From [Phialemoniopsis] sp. UDSM-2020 (taxonomy: Eukaryota > Ascomycota > Sordariomycetes > Thyridiales > Thyridiaceae), in assembly GCA_018873225.1 (NCBI GenBank), contig JAEILZ010000002.1, positions 5,208,001 through 5,272,000 on the forward strand: a stretch of DNA of 64,000 bases. The letters run 5' to 3'. The notes under the pieces are model-generated. The model did no database searches, had not been told where the DNA came from, and saw only the letters and a list, made by a program, of their open reading frames with translations. Position numbers and translations under genes: made by a program. This document shows, one piece after another, positions 1 to 11,790 of this stretch. Within the stretch, counting starts at the first letter, position 1; each line of letters starts with the position of its first letter.

Positions 1-983
1 CAGACTCTGAAGATGCCCTTTCCGATGTATCTGCTGGCGACCCGAGGTCAAGACGGTCTGCGCATGAGAGGAGACAAGCTAAGCTCCTCGAGGAGATCCG
101 CAAGCTGGAAAACGAGGCGGTCAAGGATAAGAAGTGGACTCTTACAGGCGAGGCTGCTGGTGCTGCCCGCCCGCACAACTCGCTGCTCGATGAGGAGCTT
201 GAGTTTGAGTACGTCGGCAAGCCCGTGCCTGTCATCACCCAACAGGTCAGTGAGGACATTGAGGACATGATCAAGCGCCGCATCCTCGCCCAGGAGTTCG
301 ACAGCGTCATCCGGCGTCTACCGACGGGTGATCTCCCCGACAACACGCGGCGCGGCCTCATCGAGATCGACGACAAGCAGGGCAAGAGCCTCGCCGAGAT
401 CTACGAGGAGGAGCACATCAAGAACACCGACCCGGACTCGTACGTCAGCAAGTCGGACGAGAAGCTGCAAAAGGAGGAGAAGGAGGTGGAGCAGATGTGG
501 AAGGAGCTCAGCGCCAAGCTCGACTCGCTCAGTAGCTGGCACTACAAGCCGAAGCCGGTGGAGCCGTCGCTCACCGTCGTCGCCGACGTGGCCAAGATTA
601 CGATGGAGGACGCGCAGCCGACGACGGCGCAGGGCGTCGCCGGCGGCGAGAGCATGATCGCGCCGCAAGAGGTTTACAAGGCGGGCAAGGCGACGGCCGA
701 GAAGGGCGAGGTCGTCAACAGGGACGGCCTGCCCGTGGCCCGGCAGGAGATGTCGCGCGAGGACCGGACGCGCAAGCACAGGCGCAACAAGGAGCGGATC
801 CGCAAGAGCGGCGGCGGCGACGGCAAGCAGCTCAGCAAGAAGGCGCAGGAGAAGCAGGACACGATCGCCGAGCTCAAGCGGGGCGGCGTCAAGGTCATCA
901 ACCGCAAGGGAGAGATTGTCGATGCGGAGGGCAACAAGGCCAAGGAGGCCAAGGCGGCTACGAGCGGGAGCTTCAAGTTGTAG
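1..983 (+). CDS. MPP10: U3 snoRNP protein Mpp10 (C-terminal part, 5' end outside window)
   Basis: The reading frame enters at base 3 and stays open to TAG at 981-983, giving 326 visible residues; the N-terminus lies upstream of the window. Mpp10 belongs to the small-subunit processome in the nucleolus, where with Imp3 and Imp4 it supports U3-dependent cleavages that release 18S rRNA. The visible part carries Mpp10 hallmarks: a W-x-L-TGEA segment followed by an NSLL-D-ELEFE stretch and KPVPVITQQ, the block of conserved hydrophobic and charged residues around IKRRILAQEFDSVIRR, SLAEIYEEEHIK, an APQEVYKAGK block, and a Lys/Arg-rich tail expected for nucleolar RNA binding. No intron is needed in this part. 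The long open frame on the opposite strand (318-1043) is a GC-bias shadow. I am sure of the family; the full length cannot be judged. Confidence 0.93.
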   Translation, partial: DSEDALSDVSAGDPRSRRSAHERRQAKLLEEIRKLENEAVKDKKWTLTGEAAGAARPHNSLLDEELEFEYVGKPVPVITQQVSEDIEDMIKRRILAQEFDSVIRRLPTGDLPDNTRRGLIEIDDKQGKSLAEIYEEEHIKNTDPDSYVSKSDEKLQKEEKEVEQMWKELSAKLDSLSSWHYKPKPVEPSLTVVADVAKITMEDAQPTTAQGVAGGESMIAPQEVYKAGKATAEKGEVVNRDGLPVARQEMSREDRTRKHRRNKERIRKSGGGDGKQLSKKAQEKQDTIAELKRGGVKVINRKGEIVDAEGNKAKEAKAATSGSFKL

Positions 984-1521
984 TGGAGTGGTTATTACTA
1001 GATGTTGTTGGCATTTATTGCATAGCGTTTTCACTGTGCACATGGGTTACATGGATGCAAGGCTCGATGTTTCGGGTAATAGTGTGGCATAAGGTCTCAT
1101 TATGGGCTTGCATATTACAGACGTGAATACTATTACTTTATTTCATCTGAATTGTCAAGATTTTTCGGGTTGATGTGTTATATCGCTACTTTTGCCCTAT
1201 GATCGTGTTGGTAGCACCTTAAGATGAGATGGTGGAGAAGCTCGGGCCACTTCATGCCTCTCATCTGGAAGAAATGACACCCAGGCTTTCAGACTTTTCC
1301 AAATTCCAAGTGCTTCATCTTGTCCTTTATGAATCCCAATTGCACCTCAATCTTTATTTGTGAGTTCGTGATCATGGATGTATAGCACCTTGTTTATTAA
1401 TGAAAGAGCAGGTGAACAGGGCCACGCATACAGACTGGGGCATCTCATCTTGATGTTAAGGCTCAGAGCCCCGTCTCACAACCACTGAACCCAGTCTCCA
1501 GCCAAAGGCACCGGGAGCGCA
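984..1521. other. Intergenic, MPP10 3' flank and FMT1 promoter
   Basis: This 538-base stretch is more AT-rich than the flanking genes. It should contain the MPP10 3' UTR and the promoter of the formyltransferase gene. I see no further gene or repeat. Confidence 0.6.
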
Positions 1522-3106
1522 ATGCTCGGCGGCCCGGTCCACCGGACGGCCTACCGCCGTCTCTTGAGATGGCAAGCTACACCCGGGCCACCGCCACCAC
1601 CACCAGCAGCCATCTGCCATCACAGCAGACGTGCCCTGTACTCGTCCCAGGCGACGCGCAGGTTGTCTGACCCCCTGCGCATATTGTTCTGCGGCTCCGA
1701 CGACTTCAGCTGTGCGGCACTACGTGCGCTGCACGATGAGAAGACACAGAAGCCCGGCGAGCTAGTGGACTCTATTGACGTAGTGGTGCGGCCGGCGAAG
1801 CCTACGGGTAGGGGACTTAAGACGCTGAGGGAAGGTGAGTTTCACCGAATGATAGCCACACCCTCAAGGAGATGTTTGAGAGAATCAAGTAGCTGCTGAC
1901 ACTTTGTTTGTGCGTTATAGTGCCGCTCAAGGTGTTGGCCAAGGAGCTGGCGTTGCCGGTACATGAGAGGGATACGTTCACGGGATGGACGGTAAGAAGC
2001 TGCCTTGTGATATGATTCCCCTTTGCTGGGGGGGAGACATTTGATATACTGACATTCGCGCCGTCCCAGCCACCGCCCACGCCCAACGGCCCCATCAATC
2101 TCATCATCGCCGTCTCCTTCGGCCTCTTCGTCCCGCCCCGGCTCCTCCGGCAGGCGCACTACGGCGGCCTCAACATTCACCCCTCCCTTCTCCCAGAGTA
2201 AGCCCTCCCTACCTTTCCTCCCCTCGCATCTCCCCCTCTCCCAGACCCGACTAATACCCAAAACCGCAAAGCCTCCGCGGCCCAGCCCCGCTCCAACACG
2301 CTCTCCTACGAGGCGACACAGCAACGGGCCTCACCCTCCAGACCCTCGACCACGCAGCCTTTGACCACGGGCACATCCTCGCGCAGGAGCGCCACCCCAT
2401 TCCTCGGGGGTGCACGGCGGCCGAGCTAACGGCCCTCCTCGCGCCCCGCGCCGCCGAGCTCCTGCTCTCCTCCCTCCGCGCGGGCTTGCACGTCTCGCCC
2501 GTGTCTCTGGTGCCGTCCGCCCTGCCGTCGACGGCCCCGTTGCAGCCGGCGCCCAAGACCACCAAGGCCGATGCGGAAGTGCCCTGGTCCACGGCCGCTG
2601 CGGCCGGAGGTGCCGAGGCCATAGCCCGGCGCGAGAGAGCCTTGGGCCCGCTGTGGACGCAGGCGCGCTTGCGCGGTAGTGGGCCGAAACAGAAGCAGGG
2701 CAAGCGCGGGGTACGGACCGCTGGTGACATGTCAGAGCGGTTCGCTCTCGAGGAACTTACGAAGAGACTGATCCTCGAAGGCCTCGAAGTGGCTGCGGTG
2801 CCGGATGGGACGGGAAGTAACGGTGTGCAGGCCGTGACCTTCTTGCAGGAGGGCTCGGAGGGCGGACAGACGGCCGTGGTGTTGCCGGTGACCAAGGACG
2901 AGGTGGACGGCAGCATCCTGATCCCGCTTGACGTGTCTGCCGACAACACGGGTGGGGAGTGCTTGAGAATAAGGACAATCAAGGTGGAAGGAGAGAAAGC
3001 AAAGCCAGCTGCCACGGCGATTGGGACGTTCGCTGAAGACGTGGCTTCTCTCAGGTCTCGTGGTCTCGAGTTCGGCGTGTCTAGGATCGCCATGGCGAAA
3101 AAGTGA
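1522..3106 (+). CDS. FMT1: Mitochondrial methionyl-tRNA formyltransferase
   Basis: It transfers a formyl group from 10-formyl-THF to initiator Met-tRNA in mitochondria. I place four exons: 1522-1834, 1921-1991, 2070-2197 and 2272-3106 (448 residues). All junctions keep frame and use GTGAGT, GTAAGA and GTAAGC donors with TAG, CAG and AAG acceptors. The first 45 or so residues are rich in Arg and Pro and low in acids, as expected of a mitochondrial presequence. Next come the ILFCGSDDFS nucleotide-fold start, the AKPTGRGL loop, and the folate-site signature GGLNIHPSLLP, completed across intron 3 as D-LRGPAP and followed by GDTATGLTL. The C-terminal region matches the tRNA-binding domain in position but has low-complexity insertions (about residues 290-340) common in fungal homologues. 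It converges on the STF2-like gene. The family is secure and the splice sites are good. Confidence 0.9.
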
Positions 3107-3610
3107 AATTCGACGAACAATCAGAGCAATGGACTGTACAATACCTGTTACAATATTTCACGGCATCAAAAGGACATATTCATCACGGCATTTAGGCAAT
3201 AATTGATCTTGGGCAAGATGGATCTATTGCGTTGTAATAAACCCAATCAGTAGGTGTATGATACAAATGGTGTTGCCCTTTCCACCCAGATTTCATCCAT
3301 ATGTGATGAATGATGATGAGCACCGCTTCGGGTGCCGATCTTTAGCCAAACCATCGCGATGTAGGAGAGCCAGAGCTAAAGTGTAAAGAGGTCGCCATGC
3401 GAAAAAATAAAAAAGATGATAAAAGCCCTCCGAAAGTTGTGTCATTTCAAGTTTCCGATTCATGATAGTAGGTCGTTTCCGTGATCCCGCCGGTAAACCC
3501 CCCTCCAAAATACAGGTTGTTACAAAAGTAGTATGAAAACAAGGCGAACCTCTTCAAAAGCAATGGGGCTCTCTCATGATGGTCGTGTAAGTGTTGAGTG
3601 CGCAGGGCGT
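3107..3610. other. Convergent 3' UTR region
   Basis: This 504-base stretch separates two genes that end towards each other, so both 3' UTRs should lie here. It is AT-rich with no open frame resembling a protein. Confidence 0.6.
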
Positions 3611-4281
3611 CTAGGCGCGGTGCTTGTCCTCGTCGACGGAGCCGCCGCTGGACGAGGTGTCCGTCTTGCTCAGCTCCTCATCCTCGGGACCATGGAGGTC
3701 CTCCTCGAAGACGGGCTCGGGTTCGTTGACCTCAAACTTGGTCTTGAAGTGATTGATGTCGGTGGTCAGGCTGCTGCTGTTGGAGCGGCGGCGGGCATTG
3801 GAAAAGTTGAAGCCCTCGTCAATGACCTCTTCACCAGGCTCGCCCCTGTGAATTGGAACATTCGTGTTAGCCCCAGCTGGTCTATCTGTCTCGAGGTGTG
3901 GATCGCAGGATGACGATGGCAGGTGGGAAAGAGGATCCCCAGATAAGTGGGGCTGGTTTACACCAGAAATGCGGAGAAGCGGGACGAGTGTGATTGGTAT
4001 CGGCGATGAAGAAGGAAGGAGGGGAGAGTGTCTGCTTACCAGTTGGCCTTTCCACCGCCGTTCTTCTTGATCTTTTTGGGATCAGCATCTGCGAAGCCGT
4101 GTTTGGCAAAATACTTGGGGACGTGGTCCTCCGGGCCAGCGGTGCCGTCGGCAAGGGCGGCGTGGTTGCGGTCGTTCAACTTGTGAGATCGGGTCACTGC
4201 CAGTTGTTGCGTCAGCCACCCCACCCGCAATTGATCCAGGGGTAATTTGTCCCCGGTCTGGGGAAAAGACGTGCACTCACT
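3611..4281 (-). CDS. Stf2-like hydrophilin / HABP4-type RNA-binding protein
   Basis: This encodes a small (130 residue) very hydrophilic protein of the yeast Stf2/Tma10 type, known there as an ATPase-stabilising factor and desiccation-tolerance hydrophilin. I join minus-strand exons 4281, 4196-4040 and 3845-3611. The protein starts MTRSHKLNDRNHAALADG, then has DHVPKYFAKHGFADADPKKIKKNGGGK-type sequence (given in parts) and the hallmark N-W-G, created across the second intron and followed by EPGEEVIDEGFNF. It ends in an acidic/Ser-rich tail. The start codon is interrupted: the A is the last base of exon 1 (4281) and TG are the first bases of exon 2, with a perfect GTGAGT donor and GCAG acceptor. 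No other ATG gives the conserved N-terminus. Upstream there is also a likely 5' UTR intron. The family call is firm; the subcellular role in this fungus is inferred. Confidence 0.85.
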
Positions 4282-4376
4282 GTTGATGGATTTAGATCTG
4301 GTGATTTTGATGAAGGACGAGGTTTTGATGGATTTGGGAAGATGAATGATATGTCAGAGCGATGAATTCGGTTCGA

Positions 4377-4557
4377 CTGTTACAGGGGCCGTTTAAGTTT
4401 GGGCTGGCGTCAAGTTAGCGTCACGACACCTCGATGCGGGGTTGGCGATGGATAAGCCCGGTAAGAAGGATAGGGGATGAATTGAGAGGCAATGAGTGAT
4501 GGATGAGGGAGATTTGATGAGTGTCAGCAATTGATTGCGGGTGTTTTCGCAACTTAC
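4377..4557 (-). other. Probable 5' UTR intron of the STF2-like gene
   Basis: On the minus strand a GTAAGT donor at 4557 is followed by a GCTAAC branch-like motif and an AACAG acceptor ending at 4377. The spacing is normal for a fungal intron and it lies 96 bases upstream of the split start codon. It is supported by motifs only. Confidence 0.5.
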
Positions 4558-7500
4558 TGTAGGATCTGTAGAAATGGAGGAGAGAAGGATGCGTTGGGTC
4601 GTGTGTATGTGACACGGATGATTGGTTTGGTCTAGTATGGGCGGGAAGTGGTGGTCGTGTGTGTTCCAAGTCGCCTGCTCTTCTAAGTGTCGGTTTGGTG
4701 GTGGATGGTGGAGAGCAAGGGTAGATTGATCAGAGATGGGGTGGTTGAGGAGATGGAAGAGAGACGGATGAGGAAATGGATGGAATTGGTTGCTTTGAGG
4801 ATGTTGAAGCTATGAGATGGATAATAAAGCTTTCTACAGGAGAGTGAAAGGTGGGAGGATGAAGGAGGGGGAAAGTGCGACCCTTTTAAAACAAAGCAGG
4901 AGCTTCACCAGGAGGACGATGGGGCTGGATGGGAGGGATACCAATTGAGACATGCGAAGCATTCGATAAGTTTCGACACGATGAGGTGGTTCTCGGGGAG
5001 GCAGGAGATGACTAGGTAGCTGGGCTTGGCTTGGTATCTTCATGTACCAGACTGGACTCTACGCAACTTACCCACAGCAGACCCCGGCAACCCGACCGAC
5101 GGAGGAGCAAGTCAAGCCAACGTTAGTTTGCGCAGATGGGGCCAAGAATGAATGCATGCACTGTGATGAAAAGCGACAAGAGGGTAGGAGATAGTCGCGT
5201 GACCTGACGCAACTGGGGCAGAGGACCAGGAGACTTGCGACGGAACGGGGCCGACTTACGTGATGGCTCGCCCAATCGACCAACGGCATTCCACAAGCTC
5301 CAGTGCTACTCCCGTAGTCCCGCACACTGTCACGACTGTTGAGAAGAGAGGCCCTTGAAGCCATGAGAGTCCCCTAATTTATCCATAGTGGGATTGGCGA
5401 CTCGCGGCCTGCCACTTGGAGCAAGCTTGAGGTGATCAACCCCCCCTTCCAGCCTGTAGATACGTAGATACGCACTGTGATGCTTGAGCTGGCTTCTGCC
5501 CCTCACTAAGCAACCGGCCCGTCGCTTTGCTTGCTTCTGGTTGTTGTTCCCAGCTCGTTTGCTCTTCTTTCCCGTGTCTCCTCGAAGATATGGCTCGCAA
5601 TATGCGCTCAATTCCCCATCGACATCATTCTGGGCTCGCTGGGCTCCTCTCTCATGCAGGTGACATCAACGTGGGCTCCACAGCCACCAACGGGGAGCAG
5701 AGTAGAACCCCTTCCTATCCTTGTCTCTGGTACATTCCATGGCTGGGTCTGGACGAGAGAATGCGGGGTACCTACGCTGCTGTGCAGTACCGCATGACGC
5801 CCGGCGATCCCGCCCCCAGAGAAAGCTAGCCTCCCTTCAGAGTTAGCGCCACATATCTTTGGCAACTGGGACCAGTGGTCCCCTGAATCGGCCAAGGCCC
5901 CAACCAGAGGGACAGCTCGAGAAGCTTCCAAGCGAGAAACATCAATTGAAACAGGCCAATTGGTCCTGGAAAGCAATTGGATTGAGAGCTTGCGATAGCT
6001 TCCCATCCGAGCTTCTCCTGTGCCTGGCATGATTAAGCGCACAGAGGCAAGGGCCGAGCAGGGTTTGAACGAAGCAGAACGTGGTTGCCCGCCCGTAATC
6101 CGGGCTTGTCAGGCCAGTAATGGGCTGACTGGCGCTAGCCGGAATTGCGGCTGGCAGCGCGGTGCGACACCAAACGGCACCATGTTGAGTCAGGTGGTCA
6201 TCAGGCCAGACTGCCCTTCCCTGCTGTCGAAACCGCCAGAGCTTCCATCGCATCAATGGTTTCGAGTTCTAGGCAGTGGATAGAGCTCCGCAGGCTGCGG
6301 CAGAAAGAGATCCATACTGAGCTCGCCTGATAGACGGCAGCGCCGGCTTCGGATGCCCTGGGCGTATCTGGTGTTACTCGTGCGATTCCCACTTTGTGGA
6401 TTGAGCTCACGAGGACATTCTGGGACCCTGATTTCGAGCTCCCTCCCAACTTCTGACTCACTGCACCGGCCGAACAGCATGGATATCGCCAAGGCCTGTC
6501 AAGATTCAGGAACAGCCAGCCGATTGGTGAAGTGACTTGTTTTGGCCAAGCTGGCCTCTTCTACAGAAGATCAACACCGCACGGCCGTTTCCCGGCCTGG
6601 ACAGCTATGGCCCGAAATCGGATGGTGGTCCCCTGTCAATGTGGGCGAAGTAGCTTGACGTAACTGACCACAGCTCCCCTATCAATGTTATCAACCACGA
6701 ATGACGTGTGACCTGAGCTCTCCTATCATCCGAAGCTCATCCTTTGAAAATTGTCGAGAAAGATTAGATAAACCCCTCCGCTTCGATTGCTCTGAGTCAC
6801 GATGTGAAGCTCCTCTTTTCCCATCGAGCTTTATCCCACAGTGCTGGAGCACTGGTCGCTCGAGGTCCTCCACCAGACCCAGCTTGCCCAGCCAGCAGCT
6901 TGCGTGCTCCAGAGCTAACTGAGCACATGAGCCGCATCGACGCGCACGCAAGGCTTCCGCCATTCAGCTTGACCCTCAAGTTGAGCACTGCCTGGCTGCT
7001 GATGCCTTGTAGCCCTATTCTTGAATCTTCCATCGCGCAATGCTGACTATCTTTGGTGTCAAAAACAGACCCATCTCGACAACTTCTTTGAGTCCACCGC
7101 CCGAGCGCCCCCCAGTCTTGTCCTCTGGCTCCGAAGCGTCGGACCACCGAGAGGCCCCGATGCCCGGGGCGGTGCATCGTTGCCTCGACCCCTCCGTGAC
7201 CTCGATTTTGTCCCAACTTCCTTCCTCTTTTCAAGCTGACCTCAATTATAATCTGTGGTATGGGTCGAAAAGACTCAATCGTCTGGGCCCTCCCACCTGT
7301 TCCTCGCGAGGGTCAAGTGTCTCTGGGTACCGAATGGGCCATAGGTGACTCTCCGAGCAGAAGTGAAAGACAGAGATGCCAGGTCGCTTCATCTCTCAAC
7401 ACAAAAGGGACATCTACAAAGCCTACTGCCCTATATAATCGAGAGGCTTCCTTTGCACATCAATCACCATCAGTAGTGTTTTCATAGGACAGCCATGACG

Positions 7501-7732
7501 AGTGGCCCTACAGTATCGCCACGGCCGAGCTCTACAGCATTCACTTCATGCCACTCTTCCATCATAGTCTAGAAGCAATCAAAAGCAATGTATTGTATAG
7601 TCCCCACAGCCAGATAATCCTAAACGCCAAAGTGCTGTGCTATAGACATCAGAGGGTCGACACAAGCCCGCAGGCCGTAGCATGCCCCCTTCACCTCGAT
7701 GAAGATTCTCCGCGTTACTTTTCGCAAGCCTG
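4558..7732. other. Gene-poor region between STF2-like gene and KEX1
   Basis: About 3.2 kb. The first 500 bases are purine-rich on the plus strand, hence CT-rich upstream of the minus-strand STF2-like gene, as is common in fungal core promoters. From about 5.1 to 7.4 kb there are only short open frames with no family resemblance on either strand. The last 250 bases or so should be the KEX1 3' UTR. An unannotated non-coding RNA cannot be excluded. Confidence 0.5.
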
Positions 7733-9801
7733 TCACCTGCCATTCGCCTTGCTGCTGCCCGCCTCCTTAGACGCGCCCGCAGCATCGTCCTCATCATCGC
7801 TGTCCCCGCCCACGGCGTACCGCGCGTCGTGCTGGCCCTGGCGGTGGTCCTCCGTCGGCGTCGCCACGTGCAGGTCGTCGAGTTCGCTCTCGTCAAAGTC
7901 GCCCGCCTCGACGTCGCCCCGCCGGCCACTCCTCTTGTTGCGGAACCCCTCGAGCCCGACCATCGACGTCGACGCCGAGGCGCCGGGCTCGCCGCCCGCG
8001 AGGCCACGGTAGCCCGCGCGGCGACGGCGGCCCCGCCAGACGAACCAGCCCCAGACGGCGGCGAGCGCGGCCACGATCACCAGCACGACCTCGCCGCTGC
8101 GCTGGTAGGCGGCCCACTTGGCCGCGTCGAGCTTGGCCTTCTCCTCCTGCTGCGCCGTCGAGCTGTTGCCCGCCGCGCCGCCGACCGTCGTCTCGGGGCC
8201 CTTCTCGCCGTCGAGGCGCGAGTCCGTGGGCGCGCCGCCAATGCTGCTGATGTCGACGCCCATGAAGCGGTCGAGCATGTCGCGCGAGCGGCGCGGGAAG
8301 TCAAAGGGCACCATGTGCGAGGCGTTGTTGAAGAGCACGTAGGTCAGGTTGCGGGCCTCCTGCCAGAAGCCGGCGTCCTCGCCCTCAAAGGTCCACTCGC
8401 GGCGTGGGGCCCAGTTGCCGGGCGACATCTCGAAGCCCTTGCCACCGTTCCACTCCATCTTGGAGATCAGGGCCTCGGTGCCGAGGTGGTTGCAGATCAG
8501 ATCTTCGGCGCCGGAGAACAGAAGGACCGGGACTTGCGAGAGAAGCTCGGGCAGGAAGGTGATAGCAGGCTTGGAGTTTCTAGCTCGGAATTGCGAGCTA
8601 ACAAGGCCGTTGCATTCGGTCCAGCCGGTGTTCTTGTTCGGGTTGACGTGCAGTGCCTGGACGACATCGGGGCGGCGGAGGTAGGGGGTGACCGATGTCA
8701 GGTCTGGGGGCCAGTTCATGCCACAGCTGGGGAATACGTCGTGCAGGCGGACGTCGTACATGTTGTAGCACTCCTTGGTCTTGCCGTCGCTCTTAGTCGT
8801 GGCAGTCAACTTTAGGAGGTCTTGGAGGATGCCCTCGCAGGATCCGACATCGATAACCTCGCCACCAGCCGACAGATCCTTGTAGCAGATACGGCGCTGG
8901 ACCTCAAGCTTGCCCGAGACATCGCCACCCTTCTCAATAAGGCCCTTCTTGTAGGCAAAGTCGAGATACGCTCCATATTGGTCTTGAGGAGAGATCCAGC
9001 CGTTGCCGATGAGCAGACCCTTCAGCTGCCACTTATACTTGGCGCCCTGCTTCTTATTTCTTTCCATGATGTGCTTCGCAATGTAGGGAATGTGTTGGCC
9101 TGCGTAGGATTCTCCGGCAAGATACAGCTGCAAATGTCTATTAGCGAACGTCACGATATGACTCTGGGTAAATTTGTAGACTTACATCATCGTGCACGTA
9201 CTCCGGGAAGAGTTTGAACCACTTCTCCAGGAATATGATGAATTGGTCTGCCATCTCATCTAGCTCGTGCAGGTAGCTGTCCGTGTCGGCGTAGCTGAAG
9301 CCAGTGCCGATGGGGTTGTCGACGAACATGACATTGGCAAACTCGTTCCAGGCTCCGTCGTTGTACGTGAGAGTGTGATCGTCCTTGAGGCGGTATGGTC
9401 CAATCTCCATCAACGCACCGTCCTCGGAACTGCAGCCCGGTCCACCATTGAGCCAGATGACGGTGCGTTGCCTATTGGCGATGTGCTTGTTCTGGAAGTG
9501 CCAGAAAAAGAGGTTGCCGTTGTGCTCAGAGTTGACTTCGATATGGCTGTATTCGCCCAGTCGTTGCGTCAGTACGTCTCCCAGAGGCAAAGGCATGCGC
9601 AAAGAGGTATAATTTCACTTACCCAGCGTGCATCTTCAGCAGTGGTCCCTCCGGTGCTCCCGGTAGCGAGTGGACAAAGTAATCACCGGCTGTTCTATCC
9701 TCTGCATTCACCACGCCCACCCATGAGAGCGCGACGACGCCAAGGACATGGGACAGACGCAGCGACCCGACGGCCGCTGCGAATGAATGAGCCCAAGTCA
9801 T
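7733..9801 (-). CDS. KEX1: Pheromone-processing serine carboxypeptidase Kex1
   Basis: This is a Golgi type I membrane carboxypeptidase (peptidase family S10) that trims C-terminal Lys/Arg after Kex2 cleavage, for example of pheromone precursors and secreted proproteins. Minus-strand exons are 9801-9623, 9546-9186 and 9127-7733, giving 644 residues; both introns (76 and 58 bases) have GTAAGT donors and CAG acceptors. An N-terminal signal peptide ends near residue 33 (VVNA-ED). The substrate-binding motif [10 protein letters not shown], nucleophile GESYAG (Ser187), catalytic Asp389 in GAEDL and His451 in NASHMVPFD are all present. An acidic, low-complexity lumenal stretch leads to one membrane span at about 525-543, followed by a basic stop-transfer RGRRRR and a cytosolic tail rich in Asp and Glu. 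It is divergent from SFM1. The long plus-strand frame at 7829-8815 is a shadow. Confidence 0.95.
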
Positions 9802-10958
9802 GGCGATCGTGACTCGTCGATCGCGCTGATGGATTTATCTGTCTCTCTCCCTGTCGATGTACCAGACGAAACGCAACTTCGAAGACGACCAAGTGATGGA
9901 TAACAAGTCGGTAGACTCAGCTACCTTGCCTTATTGCAAGGCACGCGCTCTAAAGGGGACGGTAGGTCGCGTCGCCAGCTTGAAGAATGCAAGGAGAATA
10001 AGAGTCTAGAAAGTTTTAAAATGTTCAAAAGGGTCTTGGAGCAAGGGAGAGAGCGTCGCACTAGCAGGAGATGTGTCCTTGCTGGCTCGTGCACGCGCGG
10101 CGCGGAAGCTGACGAGGCTCCTCCAATAAGCCTCCACTCTGGGTCTTCTAGGCGGGATCTGACGGGAGCTGTGGGGCACACGGGGGCAGTCTGGCATGCC
10201 TGAAGCCTGTAACATCCACTACAACAGATCAAAATACCCCGTCTTGCAAAGAATCGCTAACAGCTGTTCAGACCAGAGCAGGGGTTTCAGTCTTGAAATG
10301 TTCAAGAGCCCGTATCAAACGCCTCTACTGTTTCAGCAGGACAGCAACCTTGCTCGTGTGGCATTTGTAGGTATTGGGATAATTGGCATTTGCCACATGG
10401 AGTGGACTCTTGCTGAAGAACCATTTAAATGGACAAACATTGGCAATCTTTGAAGGATTGGCTGCACTCCTCACTATTCAGAACCAGATGCGGAAGGTCA
10501 ACTGCCGAACTAGGCCTCGTTGAGCACGCATTAACGCCGCGCCTCTCAAGGCGATAAGAGCTCAGGATGACTCGTTAAGTGGAGAAGAATAGTATGCGGG
10601 TGTCATCAACAGCTTGATATTTGTCCAATGTTTTATCCTTTCACAATCTACTAGAACATTGGAAACATCAATGCGTATCGATGTTCGTAAGGTACGGAGT
10701 ACTTAATTGGTGAATGCCGGGTTTTCTACCAGATCGACTAGTGGGGTCGCCCCGGCCGGCCGACAAAAATGGAGGCGGCACGCAGGCGACCGGAGCTTGC
10801 CCAAAACTCCACATGAAAATTCGATCAAGAACCCGATATCTCACATGACGGACAAGGCACATCCATTATACCAAAATTTCTGAGCAATTGCGACTCATAC
10901 AAGAGACACCTAGAGATCGACCTTGAACATCTGCCCGCCCGACTTGCAGAACGGAGAA
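9802..10958. other. Divergent promoter region KEX1 / SFM1
   Basis: This 1157-base stretch should hold the promoters of two genes transcribed away from each other. No protein-like frame or repeat is visible. Confidence 0.55.
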
Positions 10959-11790
10959 ATGGCCACAGGCAAGACCTACATCGTTGAGCACCTCGACCCG
11001 GAGCTGGGTCCATGGTCCGAGCTTGAATACATCGCCATCGCCAAGGAGTCACACAAGGCCGGTGCCAAGTTCTGCCTGTCTTCGCTACCAGCGGGCTTCA
11101 AGGTCCCCGAAGCGCTACAGAGTGTGCCTGCGTTCGTGGCCGAGAACCGGGGCGTCGAAGAGATCTACGCCCAGGACAAGTCGAGGGTATGCCTCCTTGA
11201 TCCGTCCGCGGCCAAGGACCTGTCCCCCGAGGATGGCGAGACGTTTGATGTTTTCCTATTCGGCGGCATTCTCGGTGAGTCTGATCGTGTTGATCCGTCC
11301 GTGAGAGAAACAAGCTGACAGTGCTGGACAGGCGATGACCCTCCCAGAGGTATGAGTTGACTTGTGTGCCATGGGAAGACGGCTCACTAATCTCGCAACT
11401 AGATCGCACCTCTGAGCTACGCAAAAAGGGCTTCGAGGGACGGAGGCTAGGCCCTGTGCAGATGACTACAGACACCGCCGTCCGTGTCACGAGGATAGCC
11501 GTTGAGGGAAAGAGTAATTACCCATCGTTGTTAAATACCAAGGTCTTGAGCTGACGAAAGCAGTTCCTGTCGACAAGATAGAATATCTCGACCACCCAGA
11601 TCTCAAGTTCAACGAACATGAGAGCACGCAAATGCCCTTTCGCTATGTGAAGGGCGATGACGGGAAGCCCATCATGCCTGAGGTAAATTAAGTCGTTCCC
11701 GAAGTTGCTGTCATCACTACTAACAGATTCAAGGGTATGGTTGATTTGATCAAGAAGGATGCTGATAAAGCCATTGATGATCTATTTTGA
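10959..11790 (+). CDS. SFM1: Protein arginine methyltransferase Sfm1 (SPOUT fold, Rps3-specific)
   Basis: In yeast Sfm1 monomethylates ribosomal protein Rps3 on Arg146, and it is the known SPOUT-fold enzyme acting on a protein. Exons 10959-11274, 11332-11349, 11403-11513, 11564-11682 and 11734-11790 give 206 residues. The motifs follow the family in order: YIVEHLDPE, LEYIAIAKES, CLSSLP, VCLLDPSAAKDLSPED, FLFGGILGDDPPRDRT (assembled over three exons), RRLGPVQMTTDTAVR, MPFRYV, GKPIMPE, and GMVDLIKKDADKAIDDL at the end. Exon 2 is only 18 bases and encodes the DDPPR part of the cofactor-binding knot. The ATG at 10959 is preferred because the family starts just before the T-Y-I-V-E-H strand. The GTAATT donor of intron 3 is weak but the only one giving the conserved P-V-D-K junction. 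Small introns (48-57 bases) are normal for the lineage. Confidence 0.9.

Noticed and set aside
2251..3120. 289-codon minus-strand frame
   Set aside because: Antisense to the last FMT1 exon; the FMT1 frame has the formyltransferase continuation and good splice sites.
7829..8815. 328-codon plus-strand frame
   Set aside because: It is antisense to KEX1 exon 3, which carries the catalytic Asp and His. Composition is Ala/Val/Arg-rich as expected of a shadow.
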